Part shown: in pieces, positions 46,001 to 56,353 of the stretch
How the letters are laid out: each line of letters begins with the position of its first letter
How positions within the stretch are numbered: the stretch's first letter is position 1
Origin: Alopecurus myosuroides
Lineage: Eukaryota > Streptophyta > Magnoliopsida > Poales > Poaceae
DNA: 64,000 bases
Direction: 5' to 3'
NCBI GenBank assembly: GCA_028641055.1
Contig: CM054062.1
Span: 23,320,536-23,384,535 of the forward strand
Notes under the pieces: generated by a model
The model's database searches: none
Told to the model about the DNA's origin: nothing
The model's input: only the letters and a program-made list of their open reading frames with translations
Program-made: the position numbers and the translations under genes

Positions 46001-48020
46001 TTTGTTGATAAGCCCACGCCAAAGAATATCCTAGATTTTTTTTATGATGGTCGAACAAATATTTTGAAATAATTGGAAAAGAAAAATAATAAGAGGAGAG
46101 CTATTACCCATCTAGGTTGATCAGATGTTGTGATGGAGAGAGTGCGCCTCATATACTAATAGGATATTTTCAGTGTCAGCACCAACCTTTAAGAATAGCA
46201 TCTGTTGCGACCAGCTATCAAAATTATTAATCGATAAATTTGTAAATCTATAGTGAACATAAATACATAAATCAAGGAGCACTTTTGAAATGCAGTTGTA
46301 AAAATAGGTTGGAATTACTATGGTTCGTATGCGCTTGCCAAAGAATGTACAGTTCAGAAACATCATGTGAACTTAAATATTTATATCGTGAACTCAGGTG
46401 ATTTGAATGCTCTTGATGTACCAAAATGCAGCAAAGCACAAAGTATAAACTCACGGCAAGACAGATGCGTGTCCTCATATTTCACTACAGTCAACCATAA
46501 ACACCAGACTTCGATATGCCCCGGATTCCTGCTGCATCATACATCCCCAAACAAGCAAGTAATACACCAGATGTTTTCATAATTCTAACTTAGATTCCTA
46601 CTTCATCTGATCCATTTAAGCATGGTGAGTGGAATGATTACTTATGGTTAGTTTTCTTACTGGGCATAAATATTTAAGTGGAATAAAAAATTAAACCACC
46701 ATTCCATTTAACCTATTCAGTATCATCAACTAATTCATGTCACTGTGAGGAGAAAACACATGAGCAAGGAGATAGTAAGCAAGACTGTCTATGCTACGAT
46801 CTTGTAGACATTTAACCCGCTATATTCAAGGGCCTGCCAAGGGTCCTTCCGTGCCTGCATGAGCTTTTGCGGAACTCCACGGTGTTGGCCCTCATGTGGA
46901 CGTGGAAGATTTGTAACCACATGGTTCAATGCCAACCTCATTCCCCTACCCCGCATTCTGTCTGTGAACACCTTCACCTTTGGGTTGTCTGAGCCCCTCC
47001 GCGAGTGGAAACTGGTCCCCTGCTCTCCTGGTGCATCTTACAGGCGGTTTGTCACCCTGTTTTCTGCAGTGCAGTACTTTATTTTGAGATGAACAGGTAG
47101 AAATGCAGCACAAGACAATTACAATTGAGTGTGACAATAAAAGATTGAAACGAATTAAATCTACCACAAAGTAAAATAGGATTTCAAATATCCTCGTAGT
47201 TACCCAAATAGACCAAGAAAACCGTCATGGTCAGATATGAACTGCAATGCAATAAGATTGCTCACTGTTTTGGATTGTTTGCACGTTGTCAATTGTACAT
47301 CACATGGTAGTGTCCTCAAGTTTTGGTTTGTTTGGGGCTGTCAATTGTACATCACATGGTAGAGTCTTCCATATTGGTTTGTTTGCAGGCTATCAATTGT
47401 AATTAATATCTTCTCCTGAAAAACACATATGTTAGTACACATCAAATGTAGCCGGAAATCATGTCAGAAAAAGGAAATGACTACCGGGGCCACACGAGGA
47501 TTCAGTGAGTGCAATGTCTCACTGCAATTTCAATTAGAGATAATCTCAGGCTTGTCCATTCGGTTTTGCAACAATAACATAGTTAGACTTTCAGTAATAC
47601 TTAAGACTTGGTGATACCGGTAGAAGCTGGCTCGTCCATAAACCACTCCATTACTACCAATGAAGGACATAACACGTGTTGCATCTTCCATTGGCTTCTC
47701 GGTATTAAGACTATGACCATCTCTATGCATGGTTCATTATTATTCCATATACAGCAGTGCATCCATTGTGTCTGTTGATAAGCCCACACCAAAGAATCTC
47801 CTAGAAATAGTTTATGCTGGTTGAACAAATATTTCAAAATAAATAGAAAAGAAAAATAATAACCAAAGAGCTATTACCCATCTAGGTTGACCAGGTGTTG
47901 TGATGGAGATAGTACACCTCATATACTAAGAGGAGCTAAATCAAGGAGCACTTTTGAAATACAGTTGTAAAAAAGGTTGGAATTACTATGGTTCATGTGT
48001 GCATGTCAAAGAATGTTCTC
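45991..48020. repeat. direct duplication of 45991-46370 at 47761-48020
   Basis: atccattgtgt-tgttgataa opens both copies. They run in parallel through ctattacccatctaggttga and tcaaggagcacttttgaaa. About 100 bp of the left copy (roughly 46165-46265) is absent from the right one. Confidence 0.75.
47268..47402. repeat. short tandem repeat, about 53 bp, 2.5 copies
   Basis: Units begin ttttgg-ttgtttg and contain gtcaattgtacatcacatgg. Starts at about 47268, 47321 and 47374. Confidence 0.75.
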
Positions 48021-49643
48021 AGATTTATCTAAGGTTTTTCATGTTAATTTTTTGTGGACAACCTATGAGATCTTAACTGAGTGGCCTTTGGTATTAAAAT
48101 AACTGATGTACAAGGAAAGGAAACCAATCCTTTTAAATGATTGGTCCTCAAATAATGAAGTATTACGCTTATCCAAAAGATATCCATATTTTTTGGTACC
48201 AGCATAATTTCATAAAATTAGATGGTGCGTATATAACAAAAGGGAAACATACCATGAACTAACTGTTATCAGATATCAACTATATGAGTTCCCCGGATTT
48301 CCCACAACGTACATCAAAATCTTTTTTTTTGTTGAAGTAATAAAATTGATAGAGAACTCAAGATTAGTCTGGCCCACTTTACATACATATGCAATGCAGC
48401 CCATAGTATTAGAGATAGATTGTATCTGGGCATTTGAAGGATGCATAATTTACTTTCCAGCTGAGTTGGCATAGGAGTGACACGCGACGAACTCGAAAGG
48501 TCTCTGTGAGGTGTATAACTGTGCTATGGCAGCCAGATCTGCCTCAAACTACCCTGCAGTCCAAGAAGAGCCGTGTTATATATTCTGGATTGCACCCTTG
48601 TTCATAGGGGAGTAAGGGGATTAGTGAGGCCCAGAGAGGCTGGATCGGATTGTACCTTTGTTTGTATAGATTCCATTCGGGATGGAACACTGAAGGAGAT
48701 TACAAACATGTAGAGGAGACGTATCAATACGGGCATTGAGCAAGAGCAGCTGTAGGGATTGCTAGACGATGCACCCGCTGGGTTGAAGACTTCTCCGACT
48801 GCATCCAATCGATTCCCGGTCCAGACGAGGAACTACCGTACATGCTGGCCTAGATCTATGGCCGCCGCTATGAGCCACCACAGGCAATCTCAGGCACCCA
48901 GCCTGCAACGGCCTCCTCCGAAAGTGCGAGCAGGCTATTTGTCGCCATAGTCGTCGGGGAAAGCGCGGCTGTTGCCAGATTTGCCGGGGCCGGGGCGGTT
49001 GCTGGCGAACATGTTGCTGGTGCAAACCAACTTCAACCCCGATGAGAACGACAGTACCTCCGGGTGCTTCTCGGAGACCAGCCACGAGAGAAGCCAGGGC
49101 AGGAAACGAAGAGGATTGGCGGAGAGAAGCCTGGCCCAGGGCGACTGCGAGCTAACCCTAACTGGCCGAAGATGGTAGAGAGGGGATGGCGATTCGCGAG
49201 ATTGGGAAACAATTCAGACGATAGGAGATGGTCTTAGCCAGTTGGCCCACATGTCGGCGCGGACGATCGCTGGAAGGCAGACTACGGACGACGACCAACG
49301 AGATGTTAGCATAGAACTACCGCTTTACGGGCTAAATTTCGAAAAACTACCACTTTATGTTTCAATCTCACAGAACTACCACATTTTGATTTCAATTTCG
49401 CAAAAAACTCTAATCTGGCTTGGCTGACGAATTGACAACGAATCTGACCGGATGGGCCCACCACTTTGATGACGTGGCCACCTACGCGGGATATTACGGA
49501 CAGAGGGGTTGACTGCCGTTAGGGGCCGTTGCTAGGTCCCACCTGTCAGTAGGGGGCGCGCACATAACGGGTGTTGTCTAGGGTTCCGGCAGTTCTGGTC
49601 GGTTTTTCCCCTGCGCGCCGCCTCTTCGATCTGTCCGCCGGCG

Positions 49644-51996
49644 ATGGCTGCGGCGACTCCTGGCGGCGGAGGCTCATCTAGCGGGGACGAGAGAGAAGCA
49701 CGCGGCGTCGATTTGTCCGCTGGAGGCGCATCTGCAGGCGGCGGTACCTCGCTGTACTCTGTGCCTATGGAAGCTCGGGCAGCCGGAGCTTTCGCGAGGG
49801 CGGTGCTGACCTCACCGGCGCACACTAGCCACCGATGGACTTCCGGCTTGGGCGGTGTGGAGTAAGTGATTTTCAACGCCACTTCTTCCCTCCTCCTCTG
49901 AACCTTTTTCTGCTGTCCATTTCTCTTAGCTGAACACAACTGAATAGTAGATTTATAATTTAGTTAATAAGTTAGGTACTTCTCTAACGCCATTGTAATG
50001 ATATTGATATAGGTAATGACTTAGGTCCTTATAATTTAGCTACTGACTTAGGTACTTGTTTATTGCACTGTAATTTAGGTAGGTCTGTAAATAATGTAGC
50101 TAATGATTTAATATGTACCTTAACTGTTTTCTCTATTGCATTGTATGTAATAATTATATGTACTGGCTGTGTAAATAATTTTTGTAGTGCCCTGTTATTC
50201 ATGGCTGTTTAAATTAGTGTCACAATTTTCTCTAGTGGCTGTGTAAATAATTTTTGTAGTGCCCTGTAATAATTATATGTACTGGATGTTTAAATAATTT
50301 TCTCTATTATTGCATTGTATGTAATAATTATTGTCACAATTTTTTCTGTAGCCTTGATGATGAGGTTTGGGAGGTTAGATTTCATTTCTGTGGAATGGAT
50401 AATTTAGAGAGAAGTGTATGCAGGACAGATATTACAGTGTTGAATCTGTTGGCAATGGTAGAAGGGCATGGAATAGGAATAAGAGATAGTATGTTTTATG
50501 TGAAAGAAAAGGGCAGAGGACCAGAAGGCATGGAACTTATTGACAGCATGGCTAAGGTTGAGGAGATGATAGCTCTGTATGAAGTTGTGAAGATTCTTGA
50601 TATCACAGTGTTGAAGAAGAATGCAGCATGGCCAATTGGATATAATTTGGAGGAAGGAATATATGAAACCATAAATGATTCAGTCATTATTTCTGTTGAC
50701 AAAAATGGTGTCAATTATATCTCATCTGATGATAAAGGCCTGTTTCCAGTAGCTATGGATTTCAGTGAAACTATCTACCTTGGGACACAACAGAGCTCAA
50801 ATATCTTAAAGGCCAAAGTCAATGGCATTGCTCCTGATGATGTGGTATCTGATGATGTGCTATCTGATGATGACTTTTATTGGGATGAAGGTCAGTATAA
50901 TATAGAAGATCACAATAAAGGAGTAGAGGAGGAAATGGAATTAGTGAGAAAATTCCAGAGGGAGAAAAAACAGAAGGAGCCAGACCAGGAAACTGCTGCA
51001 ATATTAGAGAAGCTGAGCAAACAAAAGAAAAACAGGGAAAATAGCTTAATGCACTATGAAGGTGACACAGATGTGGAGGAGTTCTTTGAAGCTGAAGAGG
51101 GAGATACAGATAAAGAAGTATAAGAGCCTGAACCAGATTACTTTGTAGGGAAAAAGTTAGCATTGAAGATGGGCCCAACTAGTAGGTGTCATCATGAGCC
51201 AGAATATGAGGACACAAATGATTTTGCACCTTCAAGTGATGAGGAAAAAAGCCCTGGAGACTTAGGAGACAGTGATGATGATGGCAAAGTGAAAAAATTC
51301 CAGCTGGCAAGTGGAAAGAAGAGGCAGTTGAAGAAGTTCAAGAAAAGGATTTGGTATGACCAAACAAGGGCTGATGCACACCTCCAGTTTTGTTTAAAAC
51401 TTTGCTTCAGAAATGTGTATGAATTCAGAGTTGCTTTGAGAAATTATCACATTGCACAGCTTAGAGACTTTGCATACCATAGGAATGCCCCTGATAGGAT
51501 TATTGTGAATTGCACTGATGAAGGAAGAGCTCAAGGTTGTCCATTCATGCTCACAGCCTCCAAGATAGCTAATGAGAAAACATTTTGTATAAGGAAATTC
51601 AGAAATAATCACACCTGCATTCCTCATGGAGAAAACACAAAAGTTAGCATTGATTGGTTGGCTGCTAACTCTGTCAGTGCAATTAGACACAATTTCAGTG
51701 AGGGTTCAGGTACTTCTACTGCTGCTTCTACACCTGCCCCAAGAACACCTGCACCTGCTGCTTCTACACCTGCTGCTTCTACACCTGCCCCAAGAGCACC
51801 TGCACCTGCTACTTCTTCAGGCCAGAGACCATTCTCAGCCCCTAGGAGTACTCATCCACCTGTACTTGGCAAAAGACAGCCCAAATTTACAAGCAGAATG
51901 GAAGGGTACCTGAATGCTGGGAAGCACAGTAGCTACAAGAAAACCAAGAAGGATCAGGAAAAATTAGATGTTCTGTTTTCTGAAACTATGTTGTGA
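49644..51996 (+). pseudogene. mudrA-like transposase with catalytic domain deleted
   Basis: Exon 1 49644-49861 (MAAATPGGGGSSSGDE...) and exon 2 from 50352, joined GA|C with GTAAGT and TGTAG sites. Exon 2 begins LDDEVWEVRFHFCG, a PB1-like N-terminal domain common in grass MULE proteins. An acidic stretch leads to an in-frame TAA at 51121-51123, after which the same frame continues to TGA at 51994-51996. The second half carries the MuDR DNA-binding domain (DAHLQFCLKLCFRNVYEF near 51371 to RKFRNNHTC near 51620). It then jumps from VSIDWLAANSVSAIR to a Pro/Ala/Thr repeat and a basic tail (QPKFTSRMEGYLN). The DDE catalytic domain and SWIM finger, normally several hundred residues, are absent. Such a protein could bind TIRs but not cut. 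Confidence 0.83.
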
Positions 51997-52210
51997 TCTA
52001 GGTGTCTGAACTATGTTGTGATCTAGGTGTCTGAAACTATGTTGTGATGTACCTGTGTGAGACTACATTTTAATCATGGATGATGTACCTGTTTGAGACT
52101 ATGTTGTGATCTATTTGTTTCAGACTACATTTGAATCTCAACCTTGCTGTTACTACAAGTCATTGATCATTTGAAGTAATTTTGGTAGGGCTGTCCTTTT
52201 AATTCATTTA

Positions 52211-52465
52211 GTACGGTTGTCGACTCCTCGACAACCCTATTTGATCATTTTAGCTCATTTAGTAGGGTTGTCGAGGAGTCGACAACCCTAGTTGATCATG
52301 TTAGCTCATTTAGTAGGGTTGTCAAGGAGTCGACAACCCTATTTGATCATTTTAGCTCATTTAGTAGGGTTGTCGAGGAGTCGACAACCCTAGTTGATCA
52401 TTTTAGCTCATTTAGTAGGGTTGTCGAGAAGTCGACAACTATTTGATCATTTTAGATCAACAAAT
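52211..52465. repeat. five 51-bp tandem repeats, each with a hairpin
   Basis: Units start at 52211, 52262, 52313, 52364 and 52415, exactly 51 bp apart. Most contain arms agggttgtcga and tcgacaaccct separated by ggag, an 11-bp perfect stem with a 4-base loop. Unit 1 has the loop as ctcc, the reverse complement, so its centre is flipped. Unit 3 has one mismatch and unit 5 is shortened. The array lies between the 3' ends of the two convergent genes. Confidence 0.93.
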
Positions 52466-52719
52466 TCTAAATGTCTCAACAATTATCTATTCTTCTAAAA
52501 TAATGTACAAAAATTATCTTAAATACCTAGAAATATTCTAACAACTAAAATTAACACACCAAATTAACATAACAGCATACATCTGGTTCCATTACATTAA
52601 TTAAAATACTGGTTCAACAGAAGTACAATCTGGTACACATAAGTGTTCATCTCACATTACAGGAATTAAAAATACTAGTTCAACATGAATACATTCCAAC
52701 TTAAATGACATAGTACAAA

Positions 52720-53917
52720 TCACTCATCACAGATGTCCCTAATCTTCTTCAACTTCTCCTTATTAACCTCCCTAGCATTTATAAGTTTGAATATATTGTA
52801 CTCAAGTGTTTTTTTCTCCTCTTTCAGAACCACCTTTTCAGCATCCCAATTGTTTTGCTTCTCCTTCATTACATTAGCTTGGGTCTTCTGAATAAGCTTG
52901 AGTTCACCTACATTTTTCTCTAACTCTTCAACTTTATTCTTTAGCAAATCTCTCTCCTTCTCCATCTCATCAGAATTACAGTCCAGACTTCCATTCTTCA
53001 TAATTTTCTCATAGTTCTGTTTCATGACCCTGTTCATAGAGTCACCCATATATTTGTTCACATCTCCAACAAGACAGTTGTACTTCTCTTCAATCTTCTC
53101 CTTGTCAGCACACAGAGCCTTCAAAAAATTTGCATGCTCAATCCTGTCATCAATTCTTCCAGAATTGCTCTCCTCATACATAGCCCACAACCTTCCTAAT
53201 GCATTCTTAGCAGTTTCTGGCCATTCTCCATCTATCCAAGTCACAAACCCACAGTTCTCTACTGGCTGCCACCAAAGAAACAATTTTAGACCTAAGCATT
53301 TCATATATATAAACTGAGCATTACTACTTTAGCAATATAGAAAACAGAGAATTCCATATATAAACTGAGCATTTCCTATATAAGCAGAGAATTTACTAGA
53401 TAAACATAATAGTAGCTAGTACAAACCATCATTCATTCAATGATTATAGGCTATTATAGATAAAAAATGTTAGCTAAAACAACCTACAATTAATCATGCA
53501 ACAGATGGTCCAGGGATGAGATTTGCACTGTAAGTAAAAAGCTACCTCTAATAAGATAAAAAATCTTACATTTTGAACAACACAAAGCAGGAATCTGCGG
53601 CCAGTGTTGGTTCCTTCAAAAGCAACACACCTCCTAGGCTGCAGTTGATGAACACGCCAGAGAACGGAGCAATCCGCAGCTACACCGCAAAATAATGGGT
53701 CCTCAACGAGATCAGGGGCATAGTCCAGCTCGGTGATGTCCTAAAAAGCATCGATTTTGAGTTCGAACGAACAAATTTACCCTGAAACGCAAGAACCCTA
53801 ACCCTAAATCCCAAATCCAGCGCGAACCCTAACCCTAAATCCCAAATCCCGCGCGAATCATGAAATGCTTACCCCTAGAAGTTCCTCGCTCGAGCACGAA
53901 TCCTTCCAGCTTGGCAT
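52720..53917 (-). CDS. GRF-type zinc-finger and coiled-coil protein inside the MULE
   Basis: Three exons on the minus strand: 53917-53873, 53740-53570 and 53265-52720, all joined in phase 0 at GT-AG sites, give 253 residues. Exon 2 with the start of exon 3 forms a GRF zinc finger: CVAFEGTNTGRRFLLC, then across the splice ENCGFVTWID (about residues 50-85). The C-terminal half (about 150-253) is a Lys/Glu-rich coiled coil (EKERDLLKNKVEELEKNVGE and similar). GRF fingers bind single-stranded nucleic acid in DNA-repair and topoisomerase proteins. Here the role may be an accessory transposition protein, a captured host gene, or a passenger. The frame is undamaged, in contrast to the transposase gene opposite. 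Intron 1 contains telomere-like aaccctaaccctaaat repeats. Confidence 0.75.
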
Positions 53918-54367
53918 TGCGGCGGTGGTAGACGACTGCGACGTGAGACGGCGTCGGCGGCGGCGTGCTGTGGTGGCGACGGCGGGGCAGCAACGAAAGA
54001 ACAGGGGAAAAGCGACTCAGCCGACCGCGTCCTTATGAGCCGCCCTACTGACAGGTGGGACCTACTAACTACCGTAACGGCCCCTAACGGCAGTCAACCC
54101 CTCTGTCCGTAATATCCCGCGTAAGTGGCCACGTCATCAAAGTGGTGGGCCCATCCGGTCAGATTCGTTGTCAATTCGCCAGCCGAGCCAGATTAGAGTT
54201 TTTTGCGAAATTGAAATCAAAATGTGGTAGTTCTGTGAGATTGAAACATAAAGTGGTAGTTTTTCGAAATTTAGCCCGTAAAGTGGTAGTTCTATGCTAA
54301 CATCTCACGACCAACGTACGAAAGATTAAATGGGAGTTGGTGGTAGGTTGGTCACCCGTCATCGTGT

Positions 54368-55802
54368 GAGATAATAGCATAAAACTACCACTTTTGTGGC
54401 GAAATTTACCGTTTGCTACCACTTTACGTTTTTCGGACAGAAATCTACCACTTTTGGCAAAGATTTTTTCAAATCGCACTAATTGGGTTTTGAGAGCGAA
54501 TTGACACCCAATCTGACAACGGGCCCACACTGTTTGCTGATGTGCAAATTAAATAATAAAAAACTTTCCAAAAAAAAGGAAGAAAATTGTTGTCTTCCCC
54601 AACCAGTCACCCACCGGCGAGATCTCCACGCCGGCCCTTTGCTGCCCGCCGGCCCACCCCGCGGAGGCCACCGGAACCGTTTCTCGACATCCTGCGCTCG
54701 TAGGGCGTCAGCCCGCCTGCCCGACTCCGGCGAGGGATGTGTCCACCGCGCCCGCCCGCCTGCACGATTACGCCCAGGCCATCGCCGATGCGCCCAGTCC
54801 GCCATCTCTGCGCCCCAGGAAGGAGCTCTCAGGGCCGGCCGGCGTCGCTTATGCCGAAAATTGATGGGCCATGGGCCGCCCCCGCCCTCCTAGCCGGAGC
54901 TCTCCAGGCCGGCCGCCGCCGGCCCACCTCGTGGTCGCCGCCCTTGCTCCCTGCCGCAACTTTCCCTCTCCGCCAGGCAGGATTTGTAACCTCCGCGAGA
55001 GAGGACGATTCTGCAGCGGGCGCAAGAGTGGTGCTCGGCGCGCATCTGGGACCACGGAGGCGGCGCAGGCAAGACGCAGGTGGTGGATGGTCCTCTACGA
55101 CAACGGCCAAAGGAGAGTCGGTGCATGCTCACCTGTCCCTGCGCGGCGGCACCTGCTCCCTCGGCGACGACAATGGAGGAGGCAGCGGTGGCCGGGGATG
55201 GAGGGCCCTGCTCGGTGCGTGTTCACCCAATCTTCGCCGGAGGTCCCTGCGCGGCAGCGCTCGCTCCCTCAACGAAGGCAAGGCGGGGCCATGAGGATGA
55301 GCTCCGATGAGTTGCTCGGCCGTAGCGCGGAGGAGCTCCCGCCGGCAACCGTCTTGAACCAGCGAGCAGGGTCACGGTGGTCTTGGCTGCTCGGCGAGCA
55401 GGGTCGCGGTGGTCTCGGCTGCTCGGCGAGCAGGGTCGTGGTAGCCGGCGGATAGCAGGGCGCGGTGGCCGACGGCTAGCAGGGGCGCAGTGGTCATGGC
55501 GGCTCGGCGAGCGGGAATGCAGTGGTTGTGGTGGCCGACGGTGAGCAAGGGCTGGTGCTGCCCTGCCCGTTGACCATGTCTGTCTAGCAAGGGTCCAGAA
55601 ATTATTTTCATTTTTATTTATTTTATTCTTAATTGATCTGACTGGACGAACATGTTAATTGAGTGTCAATTCGCTCTCAATTTGTTTTTAGTGCGATTTG
55701 CAAAAATCTTAGCATGGAGTGGTAGTTTCCTGTTCGAAAAACATAAAGTGGTAGCAAACGGCAAATTTGGCCACTAATGTGGTAGTTTTATGCTATTATC
55801 TC
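54368..55802. mobile_element. Mutator-like element with GC-rich filler (Pack-MULE-like)
   Basis: 1435 bp with inverted repeats of about 150 bp starting gagataatagcataaaac at both ends. The 9-bp flanks tcatcgtgt (54359-54367) and tcatcatgt (55803-55811) match at 8 of 9 positions. The interior (about 54600-55590) is strongly GC-rich with overlapping open frames on both strands, unlike the AT-rich ends. This is the usual look of captured gene fragments, but I recognise no parent gene. The TIRs resemble those of the neighbouring MULE and are more diverged from each other, so this copy is older. Confidence 0.8.
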
Positions 55803-55831
55803 TCATCATGTGGTCTGCCTCGGCTCCCTCC

Positions 55832-56345
55832 CAGACCTGGCCAGCGGGCCGGCACGGCACGGCCCAGGCCCGCCAAGGCATAATCGTGCCTGGCACGGCA
55901 CGGCCCACCAGGGCACGTTTAGTAACCGTGTCGTGTCGTGCCGGCACACGGGTCTGGCTGCCAGGCCCAGGCACGGCCCCTGAGTTAAACGTGCCGGCCG
56001 CGGCACGATTAGGCCCATGTGTCTAAGTTGGCCCACGTGCTTTTTGACTGTTTTTCTTAGAAAAATGCAAAAAATTCAGAATGGGCCTAATCTCGCTGAA
56101 AATCGGCCCGCGCGCGCTCCAACGGGCAGAAAATTGCCGCCCAGTGCGGGACGTGCCGACGGGCCTCGCGTGCCTAAGCGGGCCTCGCGTGCCTGGCCTG
56201 TTAACGGGCCGTGCCCGTGCTGGCACGCGGGCTCAGCCTGCAGGCCCCAGGCGGGCCACGGGCCGAGCACGGCCCGCCAAGGCACGTGCCGTGCCTCCGT
56301 GCTCGCGGGCCGGCACGCTGGCACGGGCCCAGATGGCCAGGTTTG
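55832..56345. mobile_element. hAT-type MITE
   Basis: 514 bp with short inverted ends cagacctggcca and tggccaggtttg, flanked by a perfect 8-bp duplication ctccctcc (55824-55831 and 56346-56353), the hAT signature length. The interior is very rich in ggcacgg/gcccgtgcc words in both orientations, giving strong folding potential. Chance frames are numerous and none is a gene. Confidence 0.75.
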
Positions 56346-56353
56346 CTCCCTCC

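Larger units (their letters stand above)
44896..49299. other. degenerate region with internal duplications, no supported gene
   Basis: Starts near an actaggtgaatgcccgtgcg motif (44936-44955). Several minus-strand stretches look exon-like but are not connectable: a frame around 46789-46977 (KVKVFTDRMRGRGM), one around 47601-47730 (EKPMEDATRVMSFIGSNG) and GC-rich sequence at 48760-49165 with MFASNRPGPGKSGNSRAF. Together they could be the remains of one minus-strand gene with its 5' end near 49170, but I do not recognise the family. Confidence 0.35.
49300..54306. mobile_element. Mutator-like element (MULE) with long TIRs, non-autonomous
   Basis: 5007 bp with terminal inverted repeats of about 255 bp (49300-49555 and 54045-54306) that differ at only a few positions and one short indel. 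Both ends start gagatgttagcatagaac. A perfect 9-bp target duplication acgaccaac (49291-49299 and 54307-54315) fixes the superfamily. Inside are a plus-strand mudrA-like gene lacking its catalytic part and a minus-strand GRF/coiled-coil gene, convergent as mudrA and mudrB are in MuDR. An array of hairpin repeats lies between their 3' ends. The near-identical TIRs imply recent mobility, presumably with transposase from another copy. Confidence 0.93.

Noticed and set aside
52211..52465. Evenly spaced palindromic repeats resembling a CRISPR array
   Set aside because: The intervening sequence is the same in each unit rather than unique spacers, no cas genes are present, and the host is a plant.
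54737..55455. Long plus-strand frames inside the Pack-MULE-like element
   Set aside because: Several overlapping GC-rich frames on both strands with no recognised domain; kept as possible cargo, not called as genes.
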